This document shows positions 1 through 6,917 of a stretch of DNA of 13,257 bases, one piece after another (position 1 is the stretch's first letter; each line of letters begins with the position of its first letter). Source of the DNA: GCA-2717185 sp964474755. Lineage in GTDB: Bacteria; Pseudomonadota; Alphaproteobacteria; UBA8366; GCA-2717185. Below the pieces are notes generated by a model. It searched no databases and was not told the DNA's origin. It saw only the letters and a list, made by a program, of their open reading frames with translations. Location of the stretch: NCBI GenBank assembly GCA_964474755.1, contig CAYYUG010000096.1, forward strand, positions 1 to 13,257. Reading direction: 5' to 3'. Both the position numbers and the translations under genes were made by a program.

Positions 1-634
1 CGAATAGAACCGTAAACTTGGTGTCTTCCCATAGCTGCAGCAACTCTTCCTGCATTTGGCGCCGGGTCAAAGCATCGAGCGCTGCGAACGGTTCGTCCAT
101 TAGTAGGACGTCTGGTTCCATCGCCATACCGCGCGCGATTGCGACGCGCTGTTTCATTCCGCCAGACAGCATGTGCGGGTAGGTGTCTTCGAACCGCTCC
201 AGCTTTACCTTGGTGATGTATTCCATCGCGACATCGTTCGCTTCCTGCGTCGATGAACATTTGCCGCCATTCAAAAGCGCGAAGGTGATGTTCTGTTTTA
301 CTGTCTTCCAGGGGAGGAGTTGGTCAAACTCCTGGAAGACCATGACCCGGTCAGGACCGGGTTCGCTAATTTCCCGGCCTTTCAGTTTCATTGTGCCTTC
401 GACCGGCTGCATGTAGCCGGCCACACCCTTCAGTAGCGTGGATTTGCCGCAGCCGGAGGGTCCCAATAGAACGAAGCGGTCGGACTGGAAAACCTGAAAG
501 TCCACCCGGTAGGTGGCTGTAATGAGGTGTTCTTTTGTCTTGTATTGAAGCGTGACTCCCGAGACGTCAAGAATCGGCTCAACAGAAGGAACGGCGGGAG
601 ATATTCCCGCCGTTCCGGTCGCTGCGTCGTTCAT
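1..634 (-). CDS. NitT/TauT-type ABC transporter ATP-binding protein (C-terminus off the left edge)
   Basis: This is the cytoplasmic ATPase of an ABC importer of the SsuB/TauB/NrtD class, which drives uptake of small organic or inorganic anions. I translated it by hand from the ATG at 634, giving 211 codons before the window ends. Visible motifs are Walker A GPSGCGKST (residues 58-66), the Q-loop glutamine in VFQEFDQLLPW (Q101), the signature LSGGMKQR (156-163), Walker B VLLMDE (176-181) and the D-loop ALD (185-187). The H-loop histidine and the rest of the protein lie outside the window. The start is 4 bp past the stop of the substrate-binding protein gene, so the two are surely co-transcribed and perhaps translationally coupled. 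About 20 low-complexity residues precede the ATPase fold, and this stretch contains a strong inverted repeat (588-616). No later in-frame ATG, GTG or TTG fits better. The transported compound is unknown. Confidence 0.93.
   Translation of the reverse strand, partial: MNDAATGTAGISPAVPSVEPILDVSGVTLQYKTKEHLITATYRVDFQVFQSDRFVLLGPSGCGKSTLLKGVAGYMQPVEGTMKLKGREISEPGPDRVMVFQEFDQLLPWKTVKQNITFALLNGGKCSSTQEANDVAMEYITKVKLERFEDTYPHMLSGGMKQRVAIARGMAMEPDVLLMDEPFAALDALTRRQMQEELLQLWEDTKFTVLF
588..616 (-). repeat. Perfect 12-bp stem, 5-nt loop hairpin in the first codons of the ATPase gene
   Basis: GGAACGGCGGGA (588-599) and TCCCGCCGTTCC (605-616) are exact reverse complements around a 5-base loop. In the ATPase mRNA the hairpin begins 18 nt after the A of the start codon, near the edge of the initiating ribosome footprint. 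No U-tract follows, so it is not a simple Rho-independent terminator. Likely roles are holding ATPase translation below that of the binding protein, or protecting the upstream binding-protein mRNA from 3' decay. The inverted repeat is seen directly; the role is inferred. Confidence 0.75.
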
Positions 635-638
635 GGGG

Positions 639-1646
639 TCAGCTACCGTTGAACTTGTAGTTGTTATCCCAATAGTAATCCTTCCAGCTGGAGGCTTTTG
701 GAATATCACCAATCTGGTTCAGGAAACCGGCATATTTCATGGTGTGCTTCGGCACCATAGAGAAGTCCATCTCGCCCTTGTCATGTAATAAGGCCTGGAC
801 AGTTTTTTTCGGCAGCTTCGACTTCGTGTAGCGGATATAGGTTGCCGCTGCTTTATCCGGATTGGCGTTAACCCAGGCGAAGGCCTCGGCAAACGCGTCG
901 ATGACCGCTTGATAGGTTTTCGGATTATTCTCCTTGAACGATTTGCTGGCGCTCATCACTAGAACCGAGTGCTGCCCACCAAGGATTTCATAGGAATCCG
1001 TAACTTTCCAAACCTTACCGCTTTGCAGCTCCTGATAGGAGTAGGGCAGGGTAGCGAAGTGGCTTTTCACAGCCTGACCGCCGGAAAGCATGGCGGCGAG
1101 CGCCGTTGGGTGTTTCATGGAAATAACTAGATGGTCGAGTTTGTTGGGTTCGTTCCAAATTCGTTGCGCTGCCATCTGCAGAGTTACAGCTTGAATGGAA
1201 ACCTTTGCCGCCGGGGTCGAAATTTTGTGATCTTTGGCGTTCAGATAGTCCTCGATCTTTTTGATTTTTGGATCGTTGGTTAGCAGCTTCAGCGGCATAT
1301 CGGCCATCGAAAGCGCTACCTTAAAGCGGCCTTTGGTCTTGCCCCAGAGTTTGAGCGCCGGGCCGACGCCGTGTGAGCCGAAGTCAATCGTATTGGCCAA
1401 CAGAGCTTTATTGATGTTTGCGCCGCCGCTTATCTTGAAGAGCTGAATTTTGGGATTACCCAGACCGGCCTTGGCCGTGTGTTTCTCTACAAGTTTTTGA
1501 TCAAGCACGACGTGCAGGGGAACGTAGAGTAAGCCGAACTGCTGCGCCAAGCGCACCGTGTCCGTTTCCGCAACGGCCGATCCCGTCGCTCCGAATACCA
1601 GGAACGCCGAAGCGGCGACACCTGAAAGCAGTGTTTTCATTCGCAT
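639..1646 (-). CDS. ABC transporter periplasmic substrate-binding protein (NMT1/THI5-like, NitT/TauT type)
   Basis: A 335-residue secreted solute-binding protein that would capture the substrate in the periplasm and pass it to the ABC importer encoded next to it. The N-terminus is a classic Sec signal peptide: basic MRMK, a hydrophobic stretch to about residue 22, and an AVA cleavage motif, with cleavage likely after A26. The mature part has the two-lobed SsuA/TauA/NMT1-like features: an early beta strand (VRLAQQFGLLYVPLHV), a GGANINKALLANTIDFGSHG-type segment where such proteins contact ligand, and the AAMLSGGQAVKSHF region. Length fits the family (310-340 aa). The start at 1646 has GGGAGGC (1651-1657) about 5 nt upstream; an ATG two codons later is also possible. 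The gene is transcribed divergently from the dehydrogenase operon. The ligand cannot be assigned: the family takes up sulfonates, nitrate, pyrimidine precursors and aromatic acids. Confidence 0.9.
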   Translation of the reverse strand: MRMKTLLSGVAASAFLVFGATGSAVAETDTVRLAQQFGLLYVPLHVVLDQKLVEKHTAKAGLGNPKIQLFKISGGANINKALLANTIDFGSHGVGPALKLWGKTKGRFKVALSMADMPLKLLTNDPKIKKIEDYLNAKDHKISTPAAKVSIQAVTLQMAAQRIWNEPNKLDHLVISMKHPTALAAMLSGGQAVKSHFATLPYSYQELQSGKVWKVTDSYEILGGQHSVLVMSASKSFKENNPKTYQAVIDAFAEAFAWVNANPDKAAATYIRYTKSKLPKKTVQALLHDKGEMDFSMVPKHTMKYAGFLNQIGDIPKASSWKDYYWDNNYKFNGS

Positions 1647-1928
1647 GATTGCCTCCCGTGTAAGAAGGTCACTGCGACGGCCGAAACGTGGCTGATGCAG
1701 TGACCATTAAATACAATTCTTAGTCGTATCGAGACCGAATGATCCCGGACGAACATTCTATTTGTCGATTAACCCAACAGGAAATCGTAGGAACCGTCAA
1801 GTGCGGCGGAAGTCTGATCCGGTTCTATTCTACTGCCATAGCTCAAAAAAATGTAGATTGCGAAATAACACGGCATAGCGGAGGATACGCGCCGATTTTC
1901 TGCGGACTGCGTTAGTAAGGGAGTTATC
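1647..1928. promoter_or_regulatory. Divergent intergenic region between transporter and dehydrogenase operon
   Basis: These 282 bases separate two divergent operons and must hold promoters for both, although neither is clear-cut. On the minus strand TAGAAT (complement of 1755-1760) could be a -10 box, but no good -35 lies 16-18 bases upstream of it. On the plus strand I found no convincing -35/-10 pair; the AT-rich run around 1845-1880 is the best place to look. I found no strong inverted repeat and no RNA gene. Short open frames crossing this region on the minus strand have no ribosome site or family resemblance. Confidence 0.4.
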
Positions 1929-2660
1929 GTGACGGCGGCTGAAACGAACAAGACGCTGAAGGTTGATATTTGGCGCGGTGGGGACGATGGATATTACCAA
2001 TCCTTCACGGTCCCACACGAGAAGAGCCAGACTATCCTTGACGTGGTTACCTATGTACAACGTAAGCTCGACCCTACCTTGTCCTACCGTTTTTCCTGTC
2101 GGGTTGGTATGTGCGGTTCATGTGCGATGACGGTGAACGGTTCACCGCGCTGGACATGCCGAACACATGTAGATCGGGTCTCGGAAGACGGTTACATAAA
2201 AATTGAGCCGCTGCGCAATTTTCCACGGGTCAAAGACCTCGCTGTCGACATGACGGTGTTCTTCGATAAATGGCGTGACGCCAACGCCCAATTTGTGCCG
2301 ACTGAGCCAGACCTTGACGGTTTTGCGCAAGTCGATCCGAACAGTAGCGAACGCAAAGAAGCGAGCGCGGCGATTGAATGTATTGGCTGCGGAATCTGCT
2401 ATGCGGCCTGCGATTTAGTATCCTGGAATCCAGATTATCTGGGCCCAGCGGCCCTGAACCGGGCTTGGACCCTGGTGAATGACGTTCGTGATGCCGATCC
2501 GAATGGCCATCTGAAGGCGGTGGCCGGAGATGCAGGTTGCCACGCTTGTCATAGCCAACAGGGCTGCACCAGCCACTGTCCGAAGAGCTTGAGCCCAACC
2601 GCGTCGATCGCAGGCCTAAAGCGGAATAGTTTTGTGGCTCTACTCAAGGGAAAATTATGA
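1929..2660 (+). CDS. Succinate dehydrogenase/fumarate reductase-like iron-sulfur subunit (SdhB/FrdB family)
   Basis: This 243-residue subunit carries electrons from the flavoprotein (3340-5070) to quinone through three iron-sulfur clusters. The N-terminal plant-type [2Fe-2S] motif is C57-x4-C62-x2-C65-x11-C77 (within CRVGMCGSC and WTCRTH). The C-terminal ferredoxin-like part has CIGCGICYAAC (C151, C154, C157, C161) for the [4Fe-4S] cluster and C207-x5-C213-x3-C217-P, the pattern usual for a [3Fe-4S] cluster. The CIGCGICYAAC form is closer to FrdB than to mitochondrial-type SdhB. An extra cysteine, C204, sits three residues before the last cluster motif, and the proline that normally follows C161 is Asp. 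Translation starts at GTG 1929 with AAGGGAG just upstream. It is the first gene of the operon and overlaps the next gene by ATGA. Assignment to the family is secure; the physiological substrate is not. Confidence 0.93.
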   Translation: MTAAETNKTLKVDIWRGGDDGYYQSFTVPHEKSQTILDVVTYVQRKLDPTLSYRFSCRVGMCGSCAMTVNGSPRWTCRTHVDRVSEDGYIKIEPLRNFPRVKDLAVDMTVFFDKWRDANAQFVPTEPDLDGFAQVDPNSSERKEASAAIECIGCGICYAACDLVSWNPDYLGPAALNRAWTLVNDVRDADPNGHLKAVAGDAGCHACHSQQGCTSHCPKSLSPTASIAGLKRNSFVALLKGKL

Positions 2661-2992
2661 GTGGACGGCTCGAAATCTGGCTTTTCGTTTTCCAGCGCCT
2701 GTCTGCGATAGTGTTAGCACCTCTTGTCCTGGTACACCTGGTGACGATGATCTATGCGGTGCAGGGAGGGCTGTCGGCGGCAGAAATATTGAACCGCACC
2801 CAGTCTAACGCTATCTGGCCAGTGCTGTACGGTATCTTCATCGTCGCCGTGGCGATCCATGGCGCCATCGGCCTGCGGACGATCCTGCGGGAAATGACGC
2901 CTTTGCAGGATAAGGGTTCAGGTGTAATCGCGGTGCTGTTCTGCGCTCTGGTGTTAATATTGGGTTATCGCGCGGTTGGAGCCATCGCATGA
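2657..2992 (+). CDS. Succinate dehydrogenase/fumarate reductase-like membrane anchor subunit 1 (SdhC-like)
   Basis: A 111-residue integral membrane protein with three hydrophobic helices (about residues 10-34, 54-75 and 88-108). It should anchor the dehydrogenase to the cytoplasmic membrane and form part of the quinone and heme b site. The N-terminal QRLSA (13-17) corresponds to the HRxSG signature of SdhC proteins. H27 in LVLVHL and H68 in VAIHGAIGLR are candidate heme ligands. It overlaps the iron-sulfur subunit by four bases (ATGA at 2657-2660) and the second anchor by four bases (2989-2992), which implies coupled translation. It is visibly homologous to the next protein, so the pair probably arose by duplication. 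Family assignment rests on position, topology and these short motifs. Confidence 0.85.
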   Translation: MSGRLEIWLFVFQRLSAIVLAPLVLVHLVTMIYAVQGGLSAAEILNRTQSNAIWPVLYGIFIVAVAIHGAIGLRTILREMTPLQDKGSGVIAVLFCALVLILGYRAVGAIA

Positions 2993-3336
2993 GCGTCATC
3001 GCGGCTCACCGCAATCACCCAACCTATTGGGCGTTCTTGCTGCACCGGATTTCCGGACTGGCTTTAGTAATTTTCTTGCCCATCCATCTGTATGTGCTTT
3101 CGATGGCGGTTGGCGATGGCGCGCGCCTCGATGCCTTTCTAGACTGGACCCAGCGACCGCTGGTGAAGCTAGCGGAGGTTGTGCTCGTAGTGCTGCTGGC
3201 GCTCCACATGGCCGGCGGGCTCCGGTTGCTCGCTGTCGAATTTCTACCCTGGCGTGACAGTCAGAAAACCCTGGCGGCCTTTGCAGGCGCTTTCGCGGTT
3301 GGCGCCGGCATCCTTTATTTTCTCAACGTTGTGTGA
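2989..3336 (+). CDS. Succinate dehydrogenase/fumarate reductase-like membrane anchor subunit 2 (SdhC/SdhD-like)
   Basis: A 115-residue membrane protein with three predicted helices (about 15-40, 58-82 and 92-113) and the full HRISG signature (19-23) of the cytochrome b556 subunit family. H33 in FLPIHLYVLS and H73 in LALHMAGGLR sit at the same places as H27 and H68 of the preceding subunit, so up to four histidines are available for heme b ligation in the heterodimer. The ATG overlaps the stop of the previous gene, and the flavoprotein gene starts 3 bp after its stop. Its likely role is membrane anchoring and quinone reduction. Which of the two anchors corresponds to SdhC and which to SdhD cannot be settled, because both look SdhC-like. 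Confidence 0.87.
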   Translation: MSVIAAHRNHPTYWAFLLHRISGLALVIFLPIHLYVLSMAVGDGARLDAFLDWTQRPLVKLAEVVLVVLLALHMAGGLRLLAVEFLPWRDSQKTLAAFAGAFAVGAGILYFLNVV

Positions 3337-3339
3337 CGC

Positions 3340-5070
3340 ATGGAAGAAATCAGACGACTTAAGACCGATATCCTGATCCTCGGCTCTGGCGGTGCAGGGT
3401 TGTTTGCGGCGCTACACGCGCACAAGGCAGCTCCAGACCTGGATATCACCGTCGCCGTGAAGGGGTTGCTTGGGAAGTCTGGCTGCACTCGAATGGTGCA
3501 GGGCGGCTACAACGTAGCTATCGCAGAAGGTGATTCGGTTGAGCGCCATTTCCAAGACACAATCGAAGGTGGTAAGTGGCTGAACAACCAGGATCTCGCC
3601 TGGACCCTTATCAACACGGCGGTTACTCGCATCCATGAGTTGGAGAATGAACTTGGCTGCTTCTTTGATCGCAATCCGGATGGTACAATCCATCAAAAGG
3701 CCTTTGCAGGCCAGACATTTGACCGGACGGTTCATAAGGGCGACCTGACAGGTATCGAGATCGTCAGCCGACTGGCGGAACAGGTCTGGGCACGCAATAT
3801 CGGTCGGCTCGAAGAACACCGTGCCCTGGCGTTGATCAAGGATGAGGCGGGCGAACGACTTTCCGGCGTGCTGCTGGTCGATATGCGCGACGGCAGCTTT
3901 ACCTTCGTACAGGCCAAGGCCGTCCTTATGGCAACTGGAGGCGGACCCACCATGTACCGCTACCATACTCCATCGGGTGATAAGAGCTGCGACGGTATGG
4001 CGATGGCGCTAATGGCAGGGCTGCCGTTGCGCGACATGGAAATGGTGCAGTTTCACCCGACCGGGCTTATCGCAGGCCAGGATACGCGGATCACCGGGAC
4101 TATCATTGAGGAAGGGTTGCGCGGCGCTGGCGGTTACCTGCTTGATGGCGAAGAGCAACGTTTCATGAAACAATATGACGAGCGTGAGGAGCGAGCGACC
4201 CGAGACATTGTCAGCCGCGCCATGTTCGAACAGATGCGCAGTGGGAAGACGACAAAAAATGGTGGCCTTTACGTCACTATGCGGCATCTTGAGCCGGACA
4301 TGGTTCGCCGCCAGTTCAAGGGAATGGTCGAGCGTTGTCACGACGTAGGTTTTGATCTGGTTGGCGGGCTGGTCGAAGTTGTGCCGACCGCGCATTACAT
4401 AATGGGCGGCGTGGTGTTTGACGTGGATTGCCAGACTGAGTTGCCTGGATTGTTTGCAGCTGGCGAGGATACCGGCGGGGTGCACGGCGCCAACCGGCTC
4501 GGCGGTAACGGTGTCGCAAACTCGACCGTTTTTGGTGGTTTAGCTGGCGATGCGATGGCGCCCTTCGTTAAGAAATCCAGCGTGCTCTCCGATCCGAATG
4601 AAGGTGAGATTGATGCGGCCATCGCGCGTGCCCTGGCGCCGTTTGGTAAACCGTCTGGCGACATGAACGCGATCCGCGACCGCTTATACGATGTGATGTG
4701 GGACGACGCGGGAATTATCCGCAACTGTGAAAGCCTTGAACGAACCCTGTTACAGCTAGATGAGATGGCGGCTGACTTGGCGATCACGGGGCTTGCCGAG
4801 GAAGATCGCCGTTTTAACCTCAGTTGGCATGACTGGATGAATTTAGAAAATCTCATCTTGGTGAGCCGGGCTATTTGTGTCGCGGCGATCGCGCGGGAAA
4901 ATTCGCGCGGTGCCCATTTTCGCGACGACTTCCCGGAGGCGGGTGATCTGGAGACGTCGACCTACACGGTGGCGCGGCAGCGAGATGGTGAGATGATGGT
5001 GGAGAATCGGCCTGTTGAGTTTACGCGTATCCGGCCAGGCGAGAGTTTGATCGAAGAAGACGCGGCCTGA
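3340..5070 (+). CDS. Succinate dehydrogenase/fumarate reductase-like flavoprotein subunit lacking the covalent-FAD histidine
   Basis: This 576-residue catalytic subunit oxidises a succinate-type dicarboxylate (or reduces a fumarate-type one) at FAD and passes electrons to the iron-sulfur subunit. The N-terminal Rossmann motif is ILGSGGAG (13-20). Family catalytic signatures are present: FHPTG (H239), EEGLRG (E258 and R261, matching the proton relay), RDIVSRA (R288, the position of the catalytic acid), TAHYIMGG (H352) and HGANRLGGNG (R386). Two departures stand out. In GCTRMVQGG, Cys49 takes the place of the histidine that binds FAD covalently in SdhA/FrdA (SHTVxAxGG), so FAD is probably non-covalent, as in L-aspartate oxidase. 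Glu257 replaces the Thr/Ser that contacts the substrate carboxylate in TEGxRG, and RGEGG is RGAGG. The operon partners show this is a quinone-linked dehydrogenase and not NadB. The natural substrate may be a substituted succinate (inference). Confidence 0.92.
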   Translation: MEEIRRLKTDILILGSGGAGLFAALHAHKAAPDLDITVAVKGLLGKSGCTRMVQGGYNVAIAEGDSVERHFQDTIEGGKWLNNQDLAWTLINTAVTRIHELENELGCFFDRNPDGTIHQKAFAGQTFDRTVHKGDLTGIEIVSRLAEQVWARNIGRLEEHRALALIKDEAGERLSGVLLVDMRDGSFTFVQAKAVLMATGGGPTMYRYHTPSGDKSCDGMAMALMAGLPLRDMEMVQFHPTGLIAGQDTRITGTIIEEGLRGAGGYLLDGEEQRFMKQYDEREERATRDIVSRAMFEQMRSGKTTKNGGLYVTMRHLEPDMVRRQFKGMVERCHDVGFDLVGGLVEVVPTAHYIMGGVVFDVDCQTELPGLFAAGEDTGGVHGANRLGGNGVANSTVFGGLAGDAMAPFVKKSSVLSDPNEGEIDAAIARALAPFGKPSGDMNAIRDRLYDVMWDDAGIIRNCESLERTLLQLDEMAADLAITGLAEEDRRFNLSWHDWMNLENLILVSRAICVAAIARENSRGAHFRDDFPEAGDLETSTYTVARQRDGEMMVENRPVEFTRIRPGESLIEEDAA

Positions 5071-5094
5071 CCGTGTGGGTGTCGAGACGTAGGC

Positions 5095-5100
5095 AAGGAG
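5095..5100 (+). promoter_or_regulatory. Shine-Dalgarno site that decides the hydratase alpha start
   Basis: AAGGAG ends one base before an ATG at 5102, which is too close for initiation, and seven bases before the in-frame ATG at 5108, which is ideal. The 5108 start is therefore preferred; the protein is two residues shorter than from 5102. Confidence 0.6.
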
Positions 5101-5107
5101 TATGGCG

Positions 5108-6070
5108 ATGATCAAAGCCGATGTAATTGAGCAAGCAGCCTACGAGCTGACAGCCAAAGCTGCGATTGAGATTCCGCAGGACTATCGCGACGGGTTGCGC
5201 GAAATGTTGAAGGGCGAGGAGGCAGAGCTAAGTCGTTTCGTCCTCGAAGCGATGCTTGACAATTATGAGGCCGCTGAGCAGGACCGCCGCGCGATGTGCG
5301 CCGATACGGGGGTGCCCCGCTTCTTCGTGAAGGCGGGCAACGAGGCTCAGATTGAAGGTGGGTTTGTAGAGCTGGAGACCCGGCTCCGCCGTGCATTGGC
5401 GCGGGCTACACACGATGTACCGCTGCGCCCCAATCGAGTGCACCCACTCAGCCGTAAAGACAATAACAACAATGTCGGTATCGGCGCACCGGAAATTGAC
5501 TATACCTTCGAACCCGGCGGGAACTGGATCGATGTCACTACTGTACACAAGGGCGGTCTGTTTGGATCCGATTATCGCATGCTCTTCCCGGGCGATGGGG
5601 TTGACGGCATAAAGCGGTTTTTCCTCGACGTGATGTATGAATTCGGACGGCGCGGTCTGGCCTGTCAGCCGGCTATCGTTGGAGTTGGTCTTGGCGGCAG
5701 TAAGGATATCGCCATGACCCTCGGCAAGCAGGCGGCCTGCCTGCGCACGGTAGGTGATCGAAATCCCGACCCGCAGGTCGCGTCGCTGGAAGACGAACTC
5801 AAAGAAATTGGCAATTCTATTGGTATGGGGCCTATGGGCTATGTCGGCAGTTCGATGGTGGTTGACTGCAATATCGAGGTTGGTTGTTGTCACACCGGTG
5901 GTATGCCGATGAGCGTGCACAGCTTCTGCCTGTCTTCGCGGCGGGCGGTTGCGCGATTGCATGGTGATGGACGGATCGAGTATCGGACCGACCCTAACTG
6001 GTTCACAAGCTATTTGCGGCGGGAGAGCGTTGAATGGACAGAAGCGGAACAGAGTCTGGCAGCGGTCTAA
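5108..6070 (+). CDS. Class I fumarase/tartrate dehydratase-like hydratase, alpha subunit
   Basis: A 320-residue [4Fe-4S]-dependent hydro-lyase subunit (Fumerase / TtdA-type domain), which adds or removes water across a C4 dicarboxylate double bond together with the beta subunit encoded next. Three cysteines sit where class I fumarases ligate the cluster: C64 in MCADTG, C186 in ACQPAIVGVGLGG and C274 in SVHSFCLSSRRA. The GVGLGGSKD segment matches the family GVGIGG loop. The substrate loop, usually KGGGSEN, reads KGGLFGSDYR here, which changes spacing and chemistry and suggests a substrate other than plain fumarate. It follows the flavoprotein gene by about 37 bp with its own ribosome site, so it belongs to the same operon. 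Alternatives are an ordinary fumarase, a mesaconase or a tartrate/dimethylmalate-type dehydratase. Domain assignment is firm; substrate is not. Confidence 0.9.
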   Translation: MIKADVIEQAAYELTAKAAIEIPQDYRDGLREMLKGEEAELSRFVLEAMLDNYEAAEQDRRAMCADTGVPRFFVKAGNEAQIEGGFVELETRLRRALARATHDVPLRPNRVHPLSRKDNNNNVGIGAPEIDYTFEPGGNWIDVTTVHKGGLFGSDYRMLFPGDGVDGIKRFFLDVMYEFGRRGLACQPAIVGVGLGGSKDIAMTLGKQAACLRTVGDRNPDPQVASLEDELKEIGNSIGMGPMGYVGSSMVVDCNIEVGCCHTGGMPMSVHSFCLSSRRAVARLHGDGRIEYRTDPNWFTSYLRRESVEWTEAEQSLAAV

Positions 6071-6726
6071 GACGTCGGCGCCTCAAAGTCCCGGTCGACG
6101 ATGAGGCGCTGCGCGAACTCGAACTCGGTGACATCGTCTACCTTGACGGGGTGATTTATACTGGCCGAGAGGGGCTGTATCAGCGCATCCTTGGCGACGG
6201 GATAGATCCGCCGGTACCGCTGCGCGAAATCTCGAACGCGAATTTTCACTGCTCTCCTGCGGCATCGGTTAATGATGATGGCTCTTACAATGTTGGCGCG
6301 GTAACGGCGACAGCTAGCTTTCGCTTCTCAAAATGGCTCGATGCCTGGTTCGAGACGTCGGGCTGCAAGCTGATTATCGGCAAAGGCGGGATGTCGTTGG
6401 AGGATTATAAGAAGCAGCTTGCTCCCAACGGTGCAGTTTATCTCACGACGGTTGGGTACGGGACTGGGGCTCTGTTGGGCCGCGCGATTAAACGGGTCGT
6501 CGATGTGCATTGGCTGGAGGAACTTGGCATTGCGCAGGCCATGTGGGTGTTTGACGTTGAGAATTTCGGTCCACTGATCGTCGAAAGCGATTTCGAGGGC
6601 AACAGCCTTTTCGAGCAACAGAACAAACTGGTCAACGAAAAAGTTGAAGCCGCCTATGAAGGTCTTAAGCCGCCGGCGCTTGCCCGCTATGGAGAGACTA
6701 CGAACCGCGAAGACGAAGTCGTCTAG
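6034..6726 (+). CDS. Class I fumarase/tartrate dehydratase-like hydratase, beta subunit
   Basis: A 230-residue protein of the Fumerase_C / TtdB-type family, the partner of the alpha subunit; in FumA/FumB the two are fused in one chain. Family features are LGDIVYLDGVIYTGRE (31-46), the SNANFHCSP region (68-75, usually a YHxGP-type motif), TATASFRFSKW (91-101, the position of the substrate-binding TSxRMD-like loop, with Ser95 and Arg97 kept) and IIGKGGM (114-120). It overlaps the 3' end of the alpha gene by 37 bases; GGGAG at 6021-6025 lies eight bases before the ATG, supporting this start and coupled translation. The N-terminal 15 residues, rich in Ser and Arg, precede the conserved domain. 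A possible terminator follows the gene. Confidence 0.88.
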   Translation: MDRSGTESGSGLRRRRLKVPVDDEALRELELGDIVYLDGVIYTGREGLYQRILGDGIDPPVPLREISNANFHCSPAASVNDDGSYNVGAVTATASFRFSKWLDAWFETSGCKLIIGKGGMSLEDYKKQLAPNGAVYLTTVGYGTGALLGRAIKRVVDVHWLEELGIAQAMWVFDVENFGPLIVESDFEGNSLFEQQNKLVNEKVEAAYEGLKPPALARYGETTNREDEVV

Positions 6727-6731
6727 CCAAT

Positions 6732-6774
6732 GTCCTAAGACGCGTATGCGTGACGTTTGGGACCAGGCATTTTT
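6732..6774 (+). terminator. Possible Rho-independent terminator after the hydratase operon
   Basis: GTCCTAA (6732-6738) pairs with TTGGGAC (6757-6763), one G-U pair included, enclosing a small inner ACGC/GCGT hairpin (6740-6751). A run of five T follows at 6770-6774. The T-run is six bases from the stem and the stem is interrupted, so it is a moderate candidate. It would separate the dehydrogenase-hydratase operon from the CoA-transferase gene. Confidence 0.4.
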
Positions 6775-6917
6775 GTCGCCCAACCCAGCCTCATAGAATC
6801 TGAGTGCCGCTTTCAGCCTGTCCACGTTGTGGGTACTGTTGGAGTTTTCAATTTTAGGTGCGTTGTGACGCTGTCTGCGTACTGTTAGCGTTGGCGGATA
6901 TTCGAAAATATTGGAAC

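Noticed and set aside
552..788. Short plus-strand open frame across the transporter gene junction
   Set aside because: Antisense to two confident genes and composed of their mirror codons.
3412..3966. Minus-strand open frame of 184 codons inside the flavoprotein gene
   Set aside because: Overlaps the FAD-binding region of a confident gene; no independent evidence.
3340..5070. L-aspartate oxidase (NadB) identity for the flavoprotein
   Set aside because: The missing FAD histidine is NadB-like, but the gene sits in an operon with iron-sulfur and membrane anchor subunits, and nadA/nadC are absent.
5228..5962. Long open frame (244 codons) on the minus strand inside the hydratase alpha gene
   Set aside because: It lies wholly antisense to a gene with clear family motifs, has no ribosome site, and its Arg/His/Thr-rich composition is typical of a mirror frame.
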